A stretch of DNA of 33,313 nucleotides, from positions 1 through 33,313 of the forward strand of contig BBXU01002134.1 of NCBI GenBank assembly GCA_001598975.1. The letters run 5' to 3'. The notes below the pieces were generated by a model that saw only the letters and a list, made by a program, of their open reading frames with translations, did no database searches and was not told the origin of the DNA. This document shows, piece by piece, positions 11,969 to 23,200 of this stretch; position 1 is the first letter of the stretch, and the number at the start of each line of letters is the position of its first letter. Made by a program: the position numbers and the translations under genes. Origin of the DNA: Parachlorella kessleri. Its lineage: Eukaryota > Chlorophyta > Trebouxiophyceae > Chlorellales > Chlorellaceae.

Positions 11969-12552
11969 ATCGTTATAGGATACCATTTTGCACCTCATTT
12001 GCAGTTGCCTGCCACGTTGTGTTGCTGTATTAGGAGTCCACATCAGCCTCACTGCGACTGGCTATGGCTTCCGCCACTCGTGCTGGGCAACATTGCAAAC
12101 CCATATTTATGTAGCTTAGTAAGTGTTGCACAAGCAGTGGAATTGCTATGGGGTGACAGGAGGGGAGTGCAAGAGCCGAAGCAAGCTTACCACTTCCTGG
12201 GCATGCCTCTCCTCCTGTTAGTCATCCGTCAGGTGGTTATTAAGGCACCTGCCAGGCTGAGGGCCGACGCCCTTCTGCTGCTGCACAACAAGCTCAGGGC
12301 CCTCTCCCAGTGCCCACGCACACCACCACTTGCTGCTCTACCCTTCGCTTTACACCTACACCTTCCATCATCTGCATGTCTGCTCAACCTATCTGGCTAA
12401 GTGGTTTCCAGTTTCATTGTGACAGACATTCCCCCTGGATGCGCAGTGGTAGCGTGCCAACAGTGAAAAGAGGTGGATAAGTCAGTCGTTGCCACACCAA
12501 GGTTGTCAGGGCTTAGGGGTGCTACCCCCGTAGCGGTGCTTAATCACCCCAT
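11969..12552. other. No gene recognised
   Basis: An open frame at 11954-12400 (+) gives a Leu/His/Pro-rich sequence with no recognisable domain, starts inside the palindromic repeat, and is probably chance. The region is most likely the 3' flank or remaining part of the Harbinger element. Confidence 0.45.
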
Positions 12553-13059
12553 CTAGTCACAAGAAATTCTTACTGGGTCACTACTGGTTGCACATGCTCC
12601 TTTCAGCTTGACTACTGCCCTTGCTGATGATAGACCTAGTACACCAACTCGCAGGGTACCAATAAAGTGGGGTCGAACAAGTACTGCGGGGTATTCTTCC
12701 ACCTGAGCCACCCAACTTGGGAAGGCTGCTTTAGGAGGCCGGTCAATTAACCGGCCTGCAAGCAAGCGCCCTTGCTCGGTGTGGGCCAAGTTGATGTACA
12801 GTTCTGCAAGGCTTTCCATACTCAAAGGGACTATATGGTGTCGGAGGGGGCTGTTTGGGTCAAGATGGGTCCCAGACAGCCGCTCCACCTGTGCCAAAGC
12901 ACACATGGCACGCACGGTCGCTGTACTGACTGGTGGTACTGATTGTGCTGCCAAAGGCCGGGTGTCCTGATTGGTGGTACTGCTGGTCAGGAGAACGGCG
13001 CGCCACGGCGCTTGCAAAGTTTCTCGCAAGGGAACAGTTGCAAGTGCTTGGAAACACAC
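12553..13059 (-). CDS. Unidentified 168-residue ORF
   Basis: Single open frame of ordinary amino-acid composition, without low-complexity tracts. Not recognised. Visible features: a central stretch with LSMESLAELYINLAHTEQG, then PSWVAQVEEYPAVLV; no signal peptide, membrane segment or metal-binding motif. It lies 663 bp from the transposase remnant and points toward it. PIF/Harbinger elements often carry a second (Myb/SANT-like) ORF, but I see no convincing Myb tryptophan pattern, so this link is only a guess. It may also be a fragment or a chance ORF. Confidence 0.25.
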   Translation of the reverse strand: MCFQALATVPLRETLQAPWRAVLLTSSTTNQDTRPLAAQSVPPVSTATVRAMCALAQVERLSGTHLDPNSPLRHHIVPLSMESLAELYINLAHTEQGRLLAGRLIDRPPKAAFPSWVAQVEEYPAVLVRPHFIGTLRVGVLGLSSARAVVKLKGACATSSDPVRISCD

Positions 13060-13616
13060 TCCAGTGACAAAATACGATGTCGGGTTTTACATGCGGAGGT
13101 CCGGATGATTAGGACAACCGGGAAGAGGCGGGGGCCGGAACGTGATTGTATCACATCTGCTGGCGGCAGTCACGGCTACTGCCAAAAGGGGCGAAGCGCA
13201 ATACCGGCTACCAGTTCTTTTACCATAGCCGGGCTAACTGCTGTTCTGCCAACCAGCCGGCGTCAACGAGACACCGGAGGTGGCTTTTCCCCTTCACTTG
13301 AAGTGGCACCGGTCGCCCACAACCAGCACCCTCGCAAGTTTGCGCTCTGCCAATCTGTCTTCTTTGTTACTCCAAGGCTGTTTACTTCTAGCGCCGGAAG
13401 GCTGTGGATGGTGAACCAGCATTGAGGTGCGTGGCGTCCTCTGCAACCCGCGCTTTAGCTTCGTTTTAGACATCACGTCAGCCAGGGGTGTGCATAGTGC
13501 ACCGCGTTGTGAGGTCCCTATGACGCTGTCATGGTTACGCAACCTGCTTTGAACCCATGAATTCACTTGTCGACGTCTGGTCAAACCAACTCTGTTTGTA
13601 GGCTTTTCTTGCCGCC
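13060..13616. promoter_or_regulatory. Probable 5' flank of the transmembrane RING gene
   Basis: No convincing gene. An open frame on the minus strand (13815-13294) overlaps the start of the RING gene and is judged a shadow. No clear TATA box was identified. The downstream start codon has a GCCGCC-ATG context at 13611-13619. Confidence 0.4.
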
Positions 13617-16600
13617 ATGACGCCTCGACGACCCGGAAGGAAAGGTTTACGCCCAGGCTGTGGAGTACTTGGGCTGCTGGGGATAGCACTTGCGGCTGTT
13701 CTGGGCCTGTATGCTGCTGCGACAGAGCCTGACTGGGCAGCAGTCTATCAGGATACCTCTCTGAGAGCTGCTGGGGCCAGGTACCTGCATGAGACGGCTG
13801 TGCAGCACCAGGCAAGCTCAGGCGTCCTGCCCAGCCGGAGCGGCTCCCACAGCAGCAGCCTCCCAGGGCAGTTCCAGCACCTCTGGGCCAGCAGGCTGGA
13901 GCTCTTTGAGCTTGTAGCCAGCTTCCGCCATCGTGCCAGCTGCCAGGCCAGTGACAGCCTCCACCGCGCCTATCGCAGCATGCTGCTGTCGCGGGTGCTC
14001 ATGCTGGGCAGCCCTGGTGACCCGCTGGGCGCACATGCCGCTTTGGAAGCGGCGGGTGCTGAGCTGGAGTTCCAGCTGGGCAACACCAGCAGCTTCTTTG
14101 AAGAGGCAGCGAGGCAGCTAGGCTCTGGCTGGCACCAGCCCACGCCTCACCTGCCGGCATGCGTGGAGGAGATGGGCTTTTTGCTGGCCCTGCGGGAGGG
14201 GCGCGGCGCCCGGCCAGACCTGGCGGCCACTGGCAGCAGCCCTGAGGACTGGCTGGCGGAGCTGATGCCCAGCTTTGACTCCAGCAGGGAGCTGGAGAGC
14301 ATGGAGCACCTGGGCGGGCATGTGGAGGTCGCGCCCCTGCGGGCGGCCACACTGAAGGACAAGCCGGTGGTGCTGGTGAGTAAGCCAGGGTGGTGAGGGC
14401 GTGGGGCCCAACGGGCCGCACAATCTGGCTGTACTGCGTGGCTGGCCTGGTTTGTATGCACGGAACACTGATGGATCAGATGTCGAGCCCTTGATTAGAA
14501 GACTCTTGTCCGCCAGGCTGCTTGAGATGTAGGCACGCAACTGGGTGCATGATCTGGAAGGGAACCTTGCTGGTAGCGGGACTTGTAGGTGCTTGTGCTG
14601 CCTGAGTCGCCTCCAGTTGCTGGCCTGCAGTGGACCCTGCCCGCGGATGCCGAGCTGACCAGGATCACTATCTGGTCCCATGCTTTCACTTTTGACAGCG
14701 AGGGGGAGCGGCTCGCTTGGTGAGTCGACCCTTTTTGCACAAACGAAGTTGACCGGCAGGACAGGCTGCCGCCGCCCGGCTTCTGAGGCCTCAGCCATGT
14801 GCTTGGTGTTATGTGTGCGCGAGCATTACAAATAGTTGGCATTGCAGGGAACGCGGCTGAGCCAGAATGCAGCACCAGCTGCTGCTTTTCAATATCTCCC
14901 TCTCGCCGGCTACGTTATCGGTTCTGGTGTTACTCATCCTCCCCGCAGGCGGCTGTCGGCGATGGAGGAGGGCGGCTGCATGCGGGTGGGTGTGTCACCA
15001 GACAAGCCCCTGCTGCGCCAGCACACCCTGGGGGTGCACCTGCGCCTCTTCTGGGGCGACGACAGCCAGCTGAAGGAGCTCAAGCTACCCACCGCACAAG
15101 GTGAGCGGGGTGTAATGCCACTTGAGCTACCCTTCATTGAATAGGAAGTGCAAAAGCCCTAAGTGCCAGCTGGACCCTGGCAGTCCCCAGGTGGGTGGGT
15201 TTCGGTGGCTTCGTTCTGTAACGCTGCACAGGCCTAAGCCCTGGCCTGCGGCAGCTCTCCAGTTTCCTCTGCTCACAGACCCGTCACGCCTGAACCATAT
15301 CTCCTCCTCCCACACTCCAGCCAGTCAGCACCTGCTCCCTGGCTTCCTGCAAACTGAGGTGGCTACCTGCCTGCCCGCGTGCAGGTTCCTTCTCCCTGCT
15401 CTTCCAGCCCGGCGCCCGCACCACCCACTTCCCCAGCGCCTCCTACTGCATCCCCCTCCCTCCCGCCACCCCGCCAGGCCTGGAGGTGGCCATGGCAGCC
15501 ATCTTCTTTGCTGCCAGCCCCGGCAACAGCACGCTCGTCGCTGTGCCCTCCGTGTCGCTGGCCGCCAACAAGTACTATCGGGTGCACGCCCCGGAGCTCC
15601 TGCAGCGCTACGGCCTGCCGCCCGCCACCCCCGGCTTCACGCACAGCCAGATCCTGGCCTCGGGGCGCCTCCATGAGAAGCTGTGGGCGGCCGGGTTCGG
15701 CGCCAACCCCACCACCTCCCTCCCCAAGGGCCCGCCCAGCGGGGGGGTGGGTGACAGGCTGGCAGCGCCGCCCACCGCCCCTGGCGGGCGGCTCGCTGTG
15801 GGGGAGACCACCCCTCCGCCTCTGGAGAGCCTGCGGCTAACCTGCAAGCTGGCCCAGGCCATGGCTGAGTCCTCGACCCTTGACCCGCTGGGCCCAGGTT
15901 GCAGCATTGATGGCTGGCTTCCCACCAGGCAGGAGCCTCTGCGGTGGAGGTACTGGTGGGCTGTGTTGCGGCTCCCTCGGAGGCCGACGCCGCAAGCGGT
16001 GGAGAGCGTGAAAGCAATCAGAGGTGCGCCGGGAGGCACCGTCCTGCTGAGGGAGGGTTGTGGTGATGTGCTTGGAGGAGGGAAGCAGCCGCGCTGCGCA
16101 TGGGTGAGCTTGCTGGGCCAGCTGGTTTGGCATGAGGGACTTGTGGGGGGGTAGCGGAGGGAGGCAGCTGCAGGAGCTTGTGCAACACATGCATCTTGAT
16201 GGATTTCGGAGTGCCGTGCCGTGCTGGGCTGCTGCCTCAGGTGTGCCGTCTGCCGCCAGGACCCTGGCCTTCCCAGCTGACTCTGGCTGTTCCTTGCTTG
16301 CAGAGGGTACTGTCGCCCTCAACCTTTTGGCGGCACTACCTATACTGGCCCTGCTTGCGCGTCAAGTCCCTTGGGTGAAGGCGAAGGGTGAGTCGAGTGC
16401 TGATAGCTAGCTGTTCAGGAGACATGGACATGGAGTGTTTGCCACAGGCTTGCTTGGGGGTTGACACGGAGTGCTCCCTTGCCCTGTATGCGGTGCGGCG
16501 GTTGCAACAATGTGCGCACGCATTGGCCCCCCATGGTGGGATTGAGATGGTGTTGTTCCCTTTGAGCTCACCTCAGCTTCAGCGCTGCCGCTTGGTCTGG

Positions 16601-17642
16601 CGCAGGGTGGTCAGGCCACCAAGAGGCTAGCCAGCCTAGCAGCAAGGCTTGCATGCACCTCGCGGCGAAGGATGTGGGCACTTGGCCAGGAAGGGCAGCA
16701 GGCAGCACGACTAAGAGCAAAGCACAGCAGCGCCACAAGCCAGCCGAGAGGAGCAAGGGCAAGCAGAAGGCAGACAAGGGTGGTGGCAAGGGCCAGCAGC
16801 ACAAGGCGGCAGCCCACAATAGGCAGGACAGGCAATCAGGTGGCCACCTTAGAGGGCCACCGCGAGGGCCTGCATTGGCAGTGGCAGTCACGCCACAGCC
16901 ACAGCCTGTGCCGGGAATCCTAAGCAGCGAGCATGCTCAGCCGCACCCAGAGCAGCAGCATGGACCGCTCGCACCTGCAGCGGTGCCATCTGCCATATTG
17001 GCAGCCACAGAAACAGCAAGTCAGCAGCAGGCTGCTAAGGCGGAGGTGAATAAGGCCAGCCGGAGGCCCTGTGCCCACATGGGCATCCCGCAGCCTGGCA
17101 GCCCAGCAGGCACTGCCACAGACCTGCTTGGGAGTGCCGCCGCTGCTGCATGTCAGAGTGAGAAGCCAGCTGAGCCCCTGCAACTGAATAGCAGCATGTT
17201 TGTTGCTACTTCGGAGCCAAGCAACCGAGCCACAGAGGTGGCAGCGGTGGTTCAGCCCGCCGCCACAAAGCCACGCTACCAGCCTCCGCTGCGCAACAGC
17301 GGCGCCGCACCAAGTGCTCAGGGAGCTGCCGGGCAGGCCCTAGTGCTGCGGCTTGGTGTGGAGGGCGGCGTGTCATGCCCCTCGCTGCTGTCATCGCCAC
17401 CCTGTCCTGCTGCTACAGCCGCGCCTGTTGCCAGCCAAGAGCAGGAAGGAGCTGGCGAGGCAGATCTGGAGTGTGTCATGTGCTTGGACGCACCCAGAGA
17501 GACCACCCTGGCGCCATGCGGGCACCGCGCGCTGTGCCTGGCATGCACGCTGACCCTGGTGGGAGCGCAGCGGCAGCAAGCCCTGTGCCCTGTGTGCCGG
17601 CAAGGTGTACTGTGCTACATCCGCAAGGAATACCAGGCCTAG
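13617..17642 (+). CDS. Two-pass membrane protein with C-terminal C3HC4 RING (putative E3 ubiquitin ligase)
   Basis: Exons 13617-14375, 14631-14719, 14949-15100, 15385-16023, 16304-16387, 16606-17642 total 2760 nt (919 residues) with all phases closing. Residues about 16-36 (GVLGLLGIALAAVLGLY) form a TM or signal anchor. Residues about 40-545 are an unrecognised, probably lumenal or extracellular domain (ITIWSHAFTFDSEGE, HTLGVHLRLFWGDDS, SFSLLFQPGARTTHF, NKYYRVHAPELLQRYG). Residues about 549-567 (VALNLLAALPILALLA) form a second TM. Residues 575-862 are Ala/Gln/Lys-rich and low complexity. Residues 863-919 are a RING: C-x2-C, CGH, C-x2-C, CPVC. The topology (TM, non-cytosolic domain, TM, RING) resembles MUL1/SP1 ligases, but the middle domain does not look like theirs. 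The role is inferred: ubiquitin transfer at a membrane. Alternative: the RING exon could be a separate gene starting at 16653. Exon 4 to 6 joins are less certain than the rest. Confidence 0.7.
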
Positions 17643-18320
17643 CGGCAGGGCATGCATGACCTATGGCAAGGGTAGTAGGAGCTGGGTGCGGCAGGCTGTT
17701 CTTACAGAGTGTATTGCTGCAGACTGACCGACTGCCTTGGGCGGGGTGTGTTGACAGACAAAACCTGTATACCAGGGGATGGTAAAAGGGATTAGAGTGT
17801 GAGCTAAGCAGGTGCCTGAGTAGTTGTGGTTGAGGTGGCAAAGTAACTTCGCACAGCATGTACTGGCGACAAGGGTGTGGTTGTTTAGCTGACGAGGCTT
17901 GACACTGGTACTGTTTTCGGTCACGCCTCAAGTTCGACTGTTTCAGTGACTCTTCACTGCTTTCACAACTGGTTCCTTGCTGTCTGCTTAACTGTTCGAT
18001 GTGGTGCTCAAAACTACTGACATACATAGTTGGTACATAGTAACAAAGAGTGACCAACGCCACCCATGCTACCTTGACAACCCCATAAATGATTTGCCCT
18101 GTACATCATGCCTTTCTTGACTGTGCTGTGCGTGGTGAAAGTTATCATCTAGACAACGTGTTCTATTGCGTCCACCGGTGACTGGCTGTTGTGTGTTTGC
18201 TAGAGCTTAGTTGCCACAAGCAGGTAGAGTTTCTGCTTACATGACAGCCACATACTATTAAGTAACAACTACTTTAAATGAGGAGTTCAATCGTGATTTG
18301 TCAATGCCGTGATTGGAGAC
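17643..18320. other. Intergenic, no gene recognised
   Basis: Lies between the convergent RING and LOV-kinase genes and should hold 3' UTR sequence of one or both. On the minus strand TGTAA (the chlorophyte poly(A) signal) occurs at 18238-18242 and again at 17702-17706, but both are far from the kinase stop at 19161. No domain-bearing frame was seen. Confidence 0.5.
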
Positions 18321-18321
18321 A

Positions 18322-18374
18322 AGGCTTGATAAGCCTCAAGCCACCACATGCCATGTGGCATTCAGTGAATGCCA
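18322..18374. repeat. Three stacked or overlapping near-perfect palindromes
   Basis: 18322-18336: arms AGGCTT/AAGCCT around 3 nt. 18344-18358: CCACATG-C-CATGTGG. 18356-18374: TGGCATTCA-G-TGAATGCCA. The second and third share 3 nt, so they are mutually exclusive hairpins. They lie about 80 nt upstream of the broken coding remnant at 18453. Confidence 0.9.
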
Positions 18375-18452
18375 GTGGCAACGCAACGGCGTGATGGAGA
18401 AAGAGTGAAACCACCTTTAACTTCTACAGAATAGAAAGCTGACGCTCTCACA

Positions 18453-18949
18453 ATGGGCAACATCATCAGTCATGTCCCCAAGGAGCAACTCAAGAGCTAC
18501 TATGGCCGCCAAACTCATAGGGGAGTGCTGATGCAACTGCCAGGGGACCCTCTCAATTGGAATCCATTGGGAGCACCATACCCAAAATTAGCACACAAAA
18601 GATTTTGACGACTCCTTGTGAAGCTGCACAAGACTCTCAACCAAGTACGTAGCGAAAAGCATAACATGAAGGTATTACTTTGTCCGAGAATTGGCCAGAA
18701 ACGTAGTACAGGCCGCCAAACGACTCATATGTTGTCATGGCAAAGGGATGCAGGCATGGAGGGATCTACAATAGAAAAGCAGCCCTGCCAAAAGGAGCCT
18801 TGGTTGGACACTACAAGAACATCTGCACATGGCAGAACGACCCTGCACTAACCCCGTCCCCTGTCCCAGCACTTAGTTATATGCTAACAAATGCACCATT
18901 AGCTGTGCCTGTACCAGCCGCCCCGAATCTGGACGGCGGGCCATCCTAA
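18453..18949 (+). pseudogene. Broken coding remnant of unknown origin
   Basis: The composition is A-richer than the neighbours. Three protein-like stretches lie in different frames. The first starts at ATG 18453 (MGNIISHVPKEQLKSYYG) and stops at 18606, with similar sequence resuming in the same frame (KLHKTLNQVRSEKHN). A second frame follows from about 18670 (VRELARNVVQAAKRL) and ends at a TAG near 18773. A third overlaps it from about 18737 (KAALPKGALVGHYKNI, then a Pro/Ala-rich tail) to TAA 18947-18949. One stop and two shifts would be needed to join them, so it looks like a decayed gene. I do not recognise the family. A mobile element or integrated viral fragment is possible, from composition and isolation only. 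It could also be chance. Confidence 0.4.
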
Positions 18950-19160
18950 CCATATAGGGCAACCACCTGCCCCCCCTGGGTTTCTAAGAACCGCCAACCC
19001 GCAATGACAAGCACATGGTAAACTGAATAGCAGTCAAAAACAAGAAAAGAATGTCAATGCAGCCGGATCCGCTCACACGCCCTCCGCAGTCGCGTGTCTT
19101 CCAGTAGGCCATAATTTATGTGGTAGTAACAATCTGGCAGCCTCCCTTACGGCCCCGCCA

Positions 19161-20295
19161 TCAAGCCCCCACCTGTACCGAGCGCTGGACCAGCTGCAAC
19201 ACCCGCTTCACGTCCTCCACCCTGAATGGCTTGCTTATGAACTCAACAATGCCGGCATCACGGCAGCGCTCGTGCAGCGACTGCAGCAGGGAGGGGGGGG
19301 GCGGGGGGGCAGCAAGGTAGGCACAAGTGCACCAGCCGCTAGGGTGGCGGGCATGGATGTGACAGACGGAAGGAGACGAGGCTCGCTAGCACCGGGGATG
19401 GGTCATGCTATCCTGTGGTGCAAAGCCAAGGTAGCCCCAGGCCCTCTTACAGACCCGCACTGCAGCTAGTGTTGTAACACGTCCGCACCCGACCATGTCC
19501 TCAGCCGCTCCGACCAAGCAAACATACAGGAAGAACGGAAGCGGTCTGGAGCCGGCCGGCAGCCTGTGCTGCACGCTTACACTCCATCACAACCGGGAAT
19601 TTCCGGGCTGCGGTCTTGAAAACCCCATGCACTACAGCCGCCCAGCGGCCATGCACGCAGTCTTCGCCGCTGCACTGGCCCCCCCTCCCACACACACACA
19701 CACCACCCACCCACCCACCCACCCACCACCACCACCACACACAGCCACACCTGCAACGTGTCTGCGGACAGCGCTACAATCACGGGGCGCTGCTCCCGCG
19801 GCAGCCGCGCTTGGATCTGGCGGGAGGCCTCCAGCCCGTCCATCTCGGGCATGTGGATGTCCATGAGGACCAGGTCGTACCGCTTGCGGGCCACAGCGTC
19901 CAGCGCTTCCAGCCCATTGCAGGCCACGTCCGGGCACGAAGAGGGCAGCACACGCTGCAGCACAGGCACACGCAGAGCGCGGTGGGCAAGGACTAGCCAG
20001 ACTGGGTGGCCGGGGAGGGGCAGCACGGAGGGCCCTTCAGGGCTGGGGTGGAAGGGAGGGACTGTCAGGCAACCCTTGCTGCCACCCCTTCCTGAAGCCG
20101 GCAGCCTTGACACTGCTCCAGGTTGTGCTGCACTGCACCCTCCACATCGCCCCTGTTACTCGCCCGCCAGTGGAACTGCCTCTCAGGCTGCCACGCGTGC
20201 CACAACCCTGCCGGCGACCGCCCCTCCTCACCTGCAACACCTTCTTGATGACCTTCTGGTTGATGAGGTTGTCCTCCGCAATCAAAATCCTGAGC
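19161..20295 (-). other. C-terminal receiver domain of the LOV kinase
   Basis: Exons 21-23. [15 protein letters not shown] (acidic pair E1563/D1564), [13 protein letters not shown] (phospho-acceptor D1609), IVALSADT (Ser/Thr switch), [11 protein letters not shown] (K1662). All invariant residues are present. The protein ends 22 residues after this Lys. Confidence 0.95.
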
Positions 20296-23200
20296 GGGGG
20301 GTAGTCGCCCTCCGACCGCTGGGACTCCTGGCTGGTCCGGCGGCTGCTCCCACCTCCCTCCTGGCTTGCAGCTGCACACAGACGACGCAGGCAGAGTCAA
20401 ATCGGTCTGGGAAGGTGGCTCAAGCTGGCAAAGTGCTTCCTCCGACACACGACGGCAGGACTGCTGGGCATGCAGATAGAAACAGAGAAACATAGCATGT
20501 CCCTAAGGGCTGTCCATGCCAAGGTGCACACATCAGGCGGTGCCTCCAGTAGGCAACACCCAGCGCTAGCCCAACGGCAGCAGCAAAGAGAGAGAGAGCA
20601 GCCGCCCAGCTCCCACCGAGCCACCTTCTTACCCGCCGCCGCAACCAGCCTCTGCTGCTCAATGGCTGCATCGATCGACGCCATCGATGGCAGGGCTGAG
20701 CCGGCCAGGCCCGCCGCCGCCGGCGCCCCCTCGGGCAAGGAAGGCAGCCCCGCTGGCAGCTGCCGGGACCCGCTGGCCAGTGCTGTGCTGCCGCTGGCAG
20801 CAGCGGTGAGCGAGGAGCTGCCTGGCCGCCACAGGGGCTGCAAAGCGGGGTGTGCCGCACCATCCTCGCGCGGTGGGGACATCGGCTGGGGCCGTGCTGC
20901 ACGCGCTTTTGCATAAGTGTTCACCAACAGGCTGTTGTCCAGCGACACACGGCCGCCCGCGACTTGCAGGGACTGCAGGCGCTGCCTGCGTGGGTTGTGC
21001 GAGCATGAATGTGCATGAGAGCCTGCCTGCCTGCTTGGACACTGGAGGCATCAGCAACATGGCGCAATGATTTGGTCACTTCCGCTTGCATCTGACGGCA
21101 ACAAGGGATGCCTGGCTAGGGTGTTATATCCCCTGGATGTGCCAAGGGACTCTGCCCTTACCCTGCAGCGCCCCACCTAAGCAGCTTGCGCCCCCCTCCC
21201 CCCCCCCCATCTACAATCCCGCGAGCACGCGCGTCGTACCTCTCCGGCAGCAGGCTCAGCAGCTGTGAGCTGGCGCCCGGGTGCCCTGTCAGCAACGGCA
21301 CCCGCTCCAGCGGGTGCTGCACAAGCGCGGACGCTTTCAGCAGCGCGGCCACCAAACGAGTATGGCGCACAGGCCTGGGGGTCACGGCGACCAGCGGGTG
21401 GATGCCTGCAAACGGGTGAGCATGGGTGCATGGGCAACAAGATCAAGAACCTAACACTGCCATGGATGACTTCCGCATGCACAAATGCAGGAAGTGCTTG
21501 CCTCTGGAGCGGTACGGAATACCAGATACACATGGCATGGACCAGCCCACATTCCCGCCAGCCTGGCACAGCAGCAGATCATGGGCAGTGCCCAACTTAG
21601 GTTGAGCACCTGCTGCTGGCTGACTGTGTGACAGCACCCTGCCTTCCCTGCCCTCACAGCCGAGCACTGCATCAGCTGTGAAGCTCACATGCAAGCCGTC
21701 AGAGAAGCGGGGCCACTGCACCACCCACATACACCCCCTTTGTTGGAGAGAGCCCACAACCTGCCCCGCACCTAGCGGCATGTCATCTCGGCAGCCCACA
21801 GCCACCACTGGCCGCCCCCGCCAGCCGCTGCGTATGGCCCCCAGCGCTGCCCTGCTGCTGATGATGCAAAAGTCCGCTGCTGCGGCTGCGGAGGCAGCGG
21901 CACAGATCTCTCCGCTGCCTGGGTGGTGCGCGCTGCCCTTGACAGATTCTGAAGTACCACCAAGGCTGGCCCCGTCCAGTGCGCCCCATCCCCCAACGCT
22001 GGCCGGGCCAGCACTGCAAGAGCTGCTGCTGCCGTCAGTGCCGCCTGCCGTTGCGGCTGCCGTTGCCACACCAGCGCTGGGGGCCGCAGCGTCAAACACG
22101 CTGGGATCAACGATGCTGGCTGCCATCCCCAGCGCATGGCAGCTCTGCTGGATCTGCACAGCGGTAGGCTGGTGGGCGACAGCCACAGCAACTGTCTTTC
22201 CCCGGAGCTGGGCAAGCTCTCCCTCGCTTAAGCCTGGCATTGCCTGGCACAAGCCGGCCCCCACATAGGGAGGCCCCGCCCCACTGCTGCTGCCGCTGCT
22301 CTGCACACTTGCGCTCCCCTCCAAGCTGTCGGTTCCCCTGCTGGGGCCTGCGCTCGCCTCGGCCTCAGTCACAGCGGCAGAGTCGTCCATGCTTTGGCTG
22401 CCAGATTCTGCTGAGAACCTAACATGCCCAGCATCCTTCTGGGACTGCTGGGCATCTGTTGGCGCAGCCGCAGCAGGTGGCCTGGGGTTCGCACCGCGGC
22501 TGGCTTGTTGGTCGGATGATGGGTGCTGGCCGGAGGGCTGGCTGGGGACGTCTGGGCCCGAGGATGAGTAAAGTGATGACAAGAAGTGACTCACGCGCGG
22601 CTGCGGCCCCTCTGCTGCCGCTCGGCTGTCTGGCATTGCAGCTCCAGGGGCTGCGGTGCCACCGATGGCTCCTACAGGCGCACTTGTAGACGCTTGGGCT
22701 GGTGGGAAGCCCAGCACGGGGTTGAAAACTGGGCCACCCGTCTCTGCCACACGAGGCATTCTGGCATTGGGCAGCGCTAACAGCGCTCCGGGCGCAAGGC
22801 CCGGCACTAGCGGCACGGCAAACGGCAGGCACTGCTCGCTGCTGTTGCGGCTGCGCAGCGTGTCGTGGCTGCTGCGGCTCAGCGGCGCGTCGCTGCCGAG
22901 GGTGGTCCGGGCGCGGTGGTAGGACTCGTTGCCACAGGACGTGCCCGCGCCAGCCCCCCTCAGGCTGACCCCGCTGCGCAGGCTGCCCGCGGCGGTCAGC
23001 CCGCCGGAGAAACTCGTGCCGCTGCTGGTGTGATGAGCCAGGTACCTGGCCGCCTCACGCAGCGCAGCGGAGCCGCTGGGCCCCACCTCCCGCAGCAGCA
23101 GCGGCCCCGCCGCGGTGTCGGCCGCCTCACTGGGCGTGCCAGGGGCGGCCAGCGTGCTGGTGAGGGACCTGGAGCTGAGGGCAGAGGCGGCCGCTGCGGC

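Noticed and set aside
11954..12400. 148-residue plus-strand ORF after the transposase
   Set aside because: Starts within the palindromic repeat; biased composition, no domain and no supporting splice sites.
15898..15932. A 35-nt intron in exon 4 of the RING gene
   Set aside because: Too short for an intron, and it would break the phase into the second TM exon. Reading straight through keeps all later phases.
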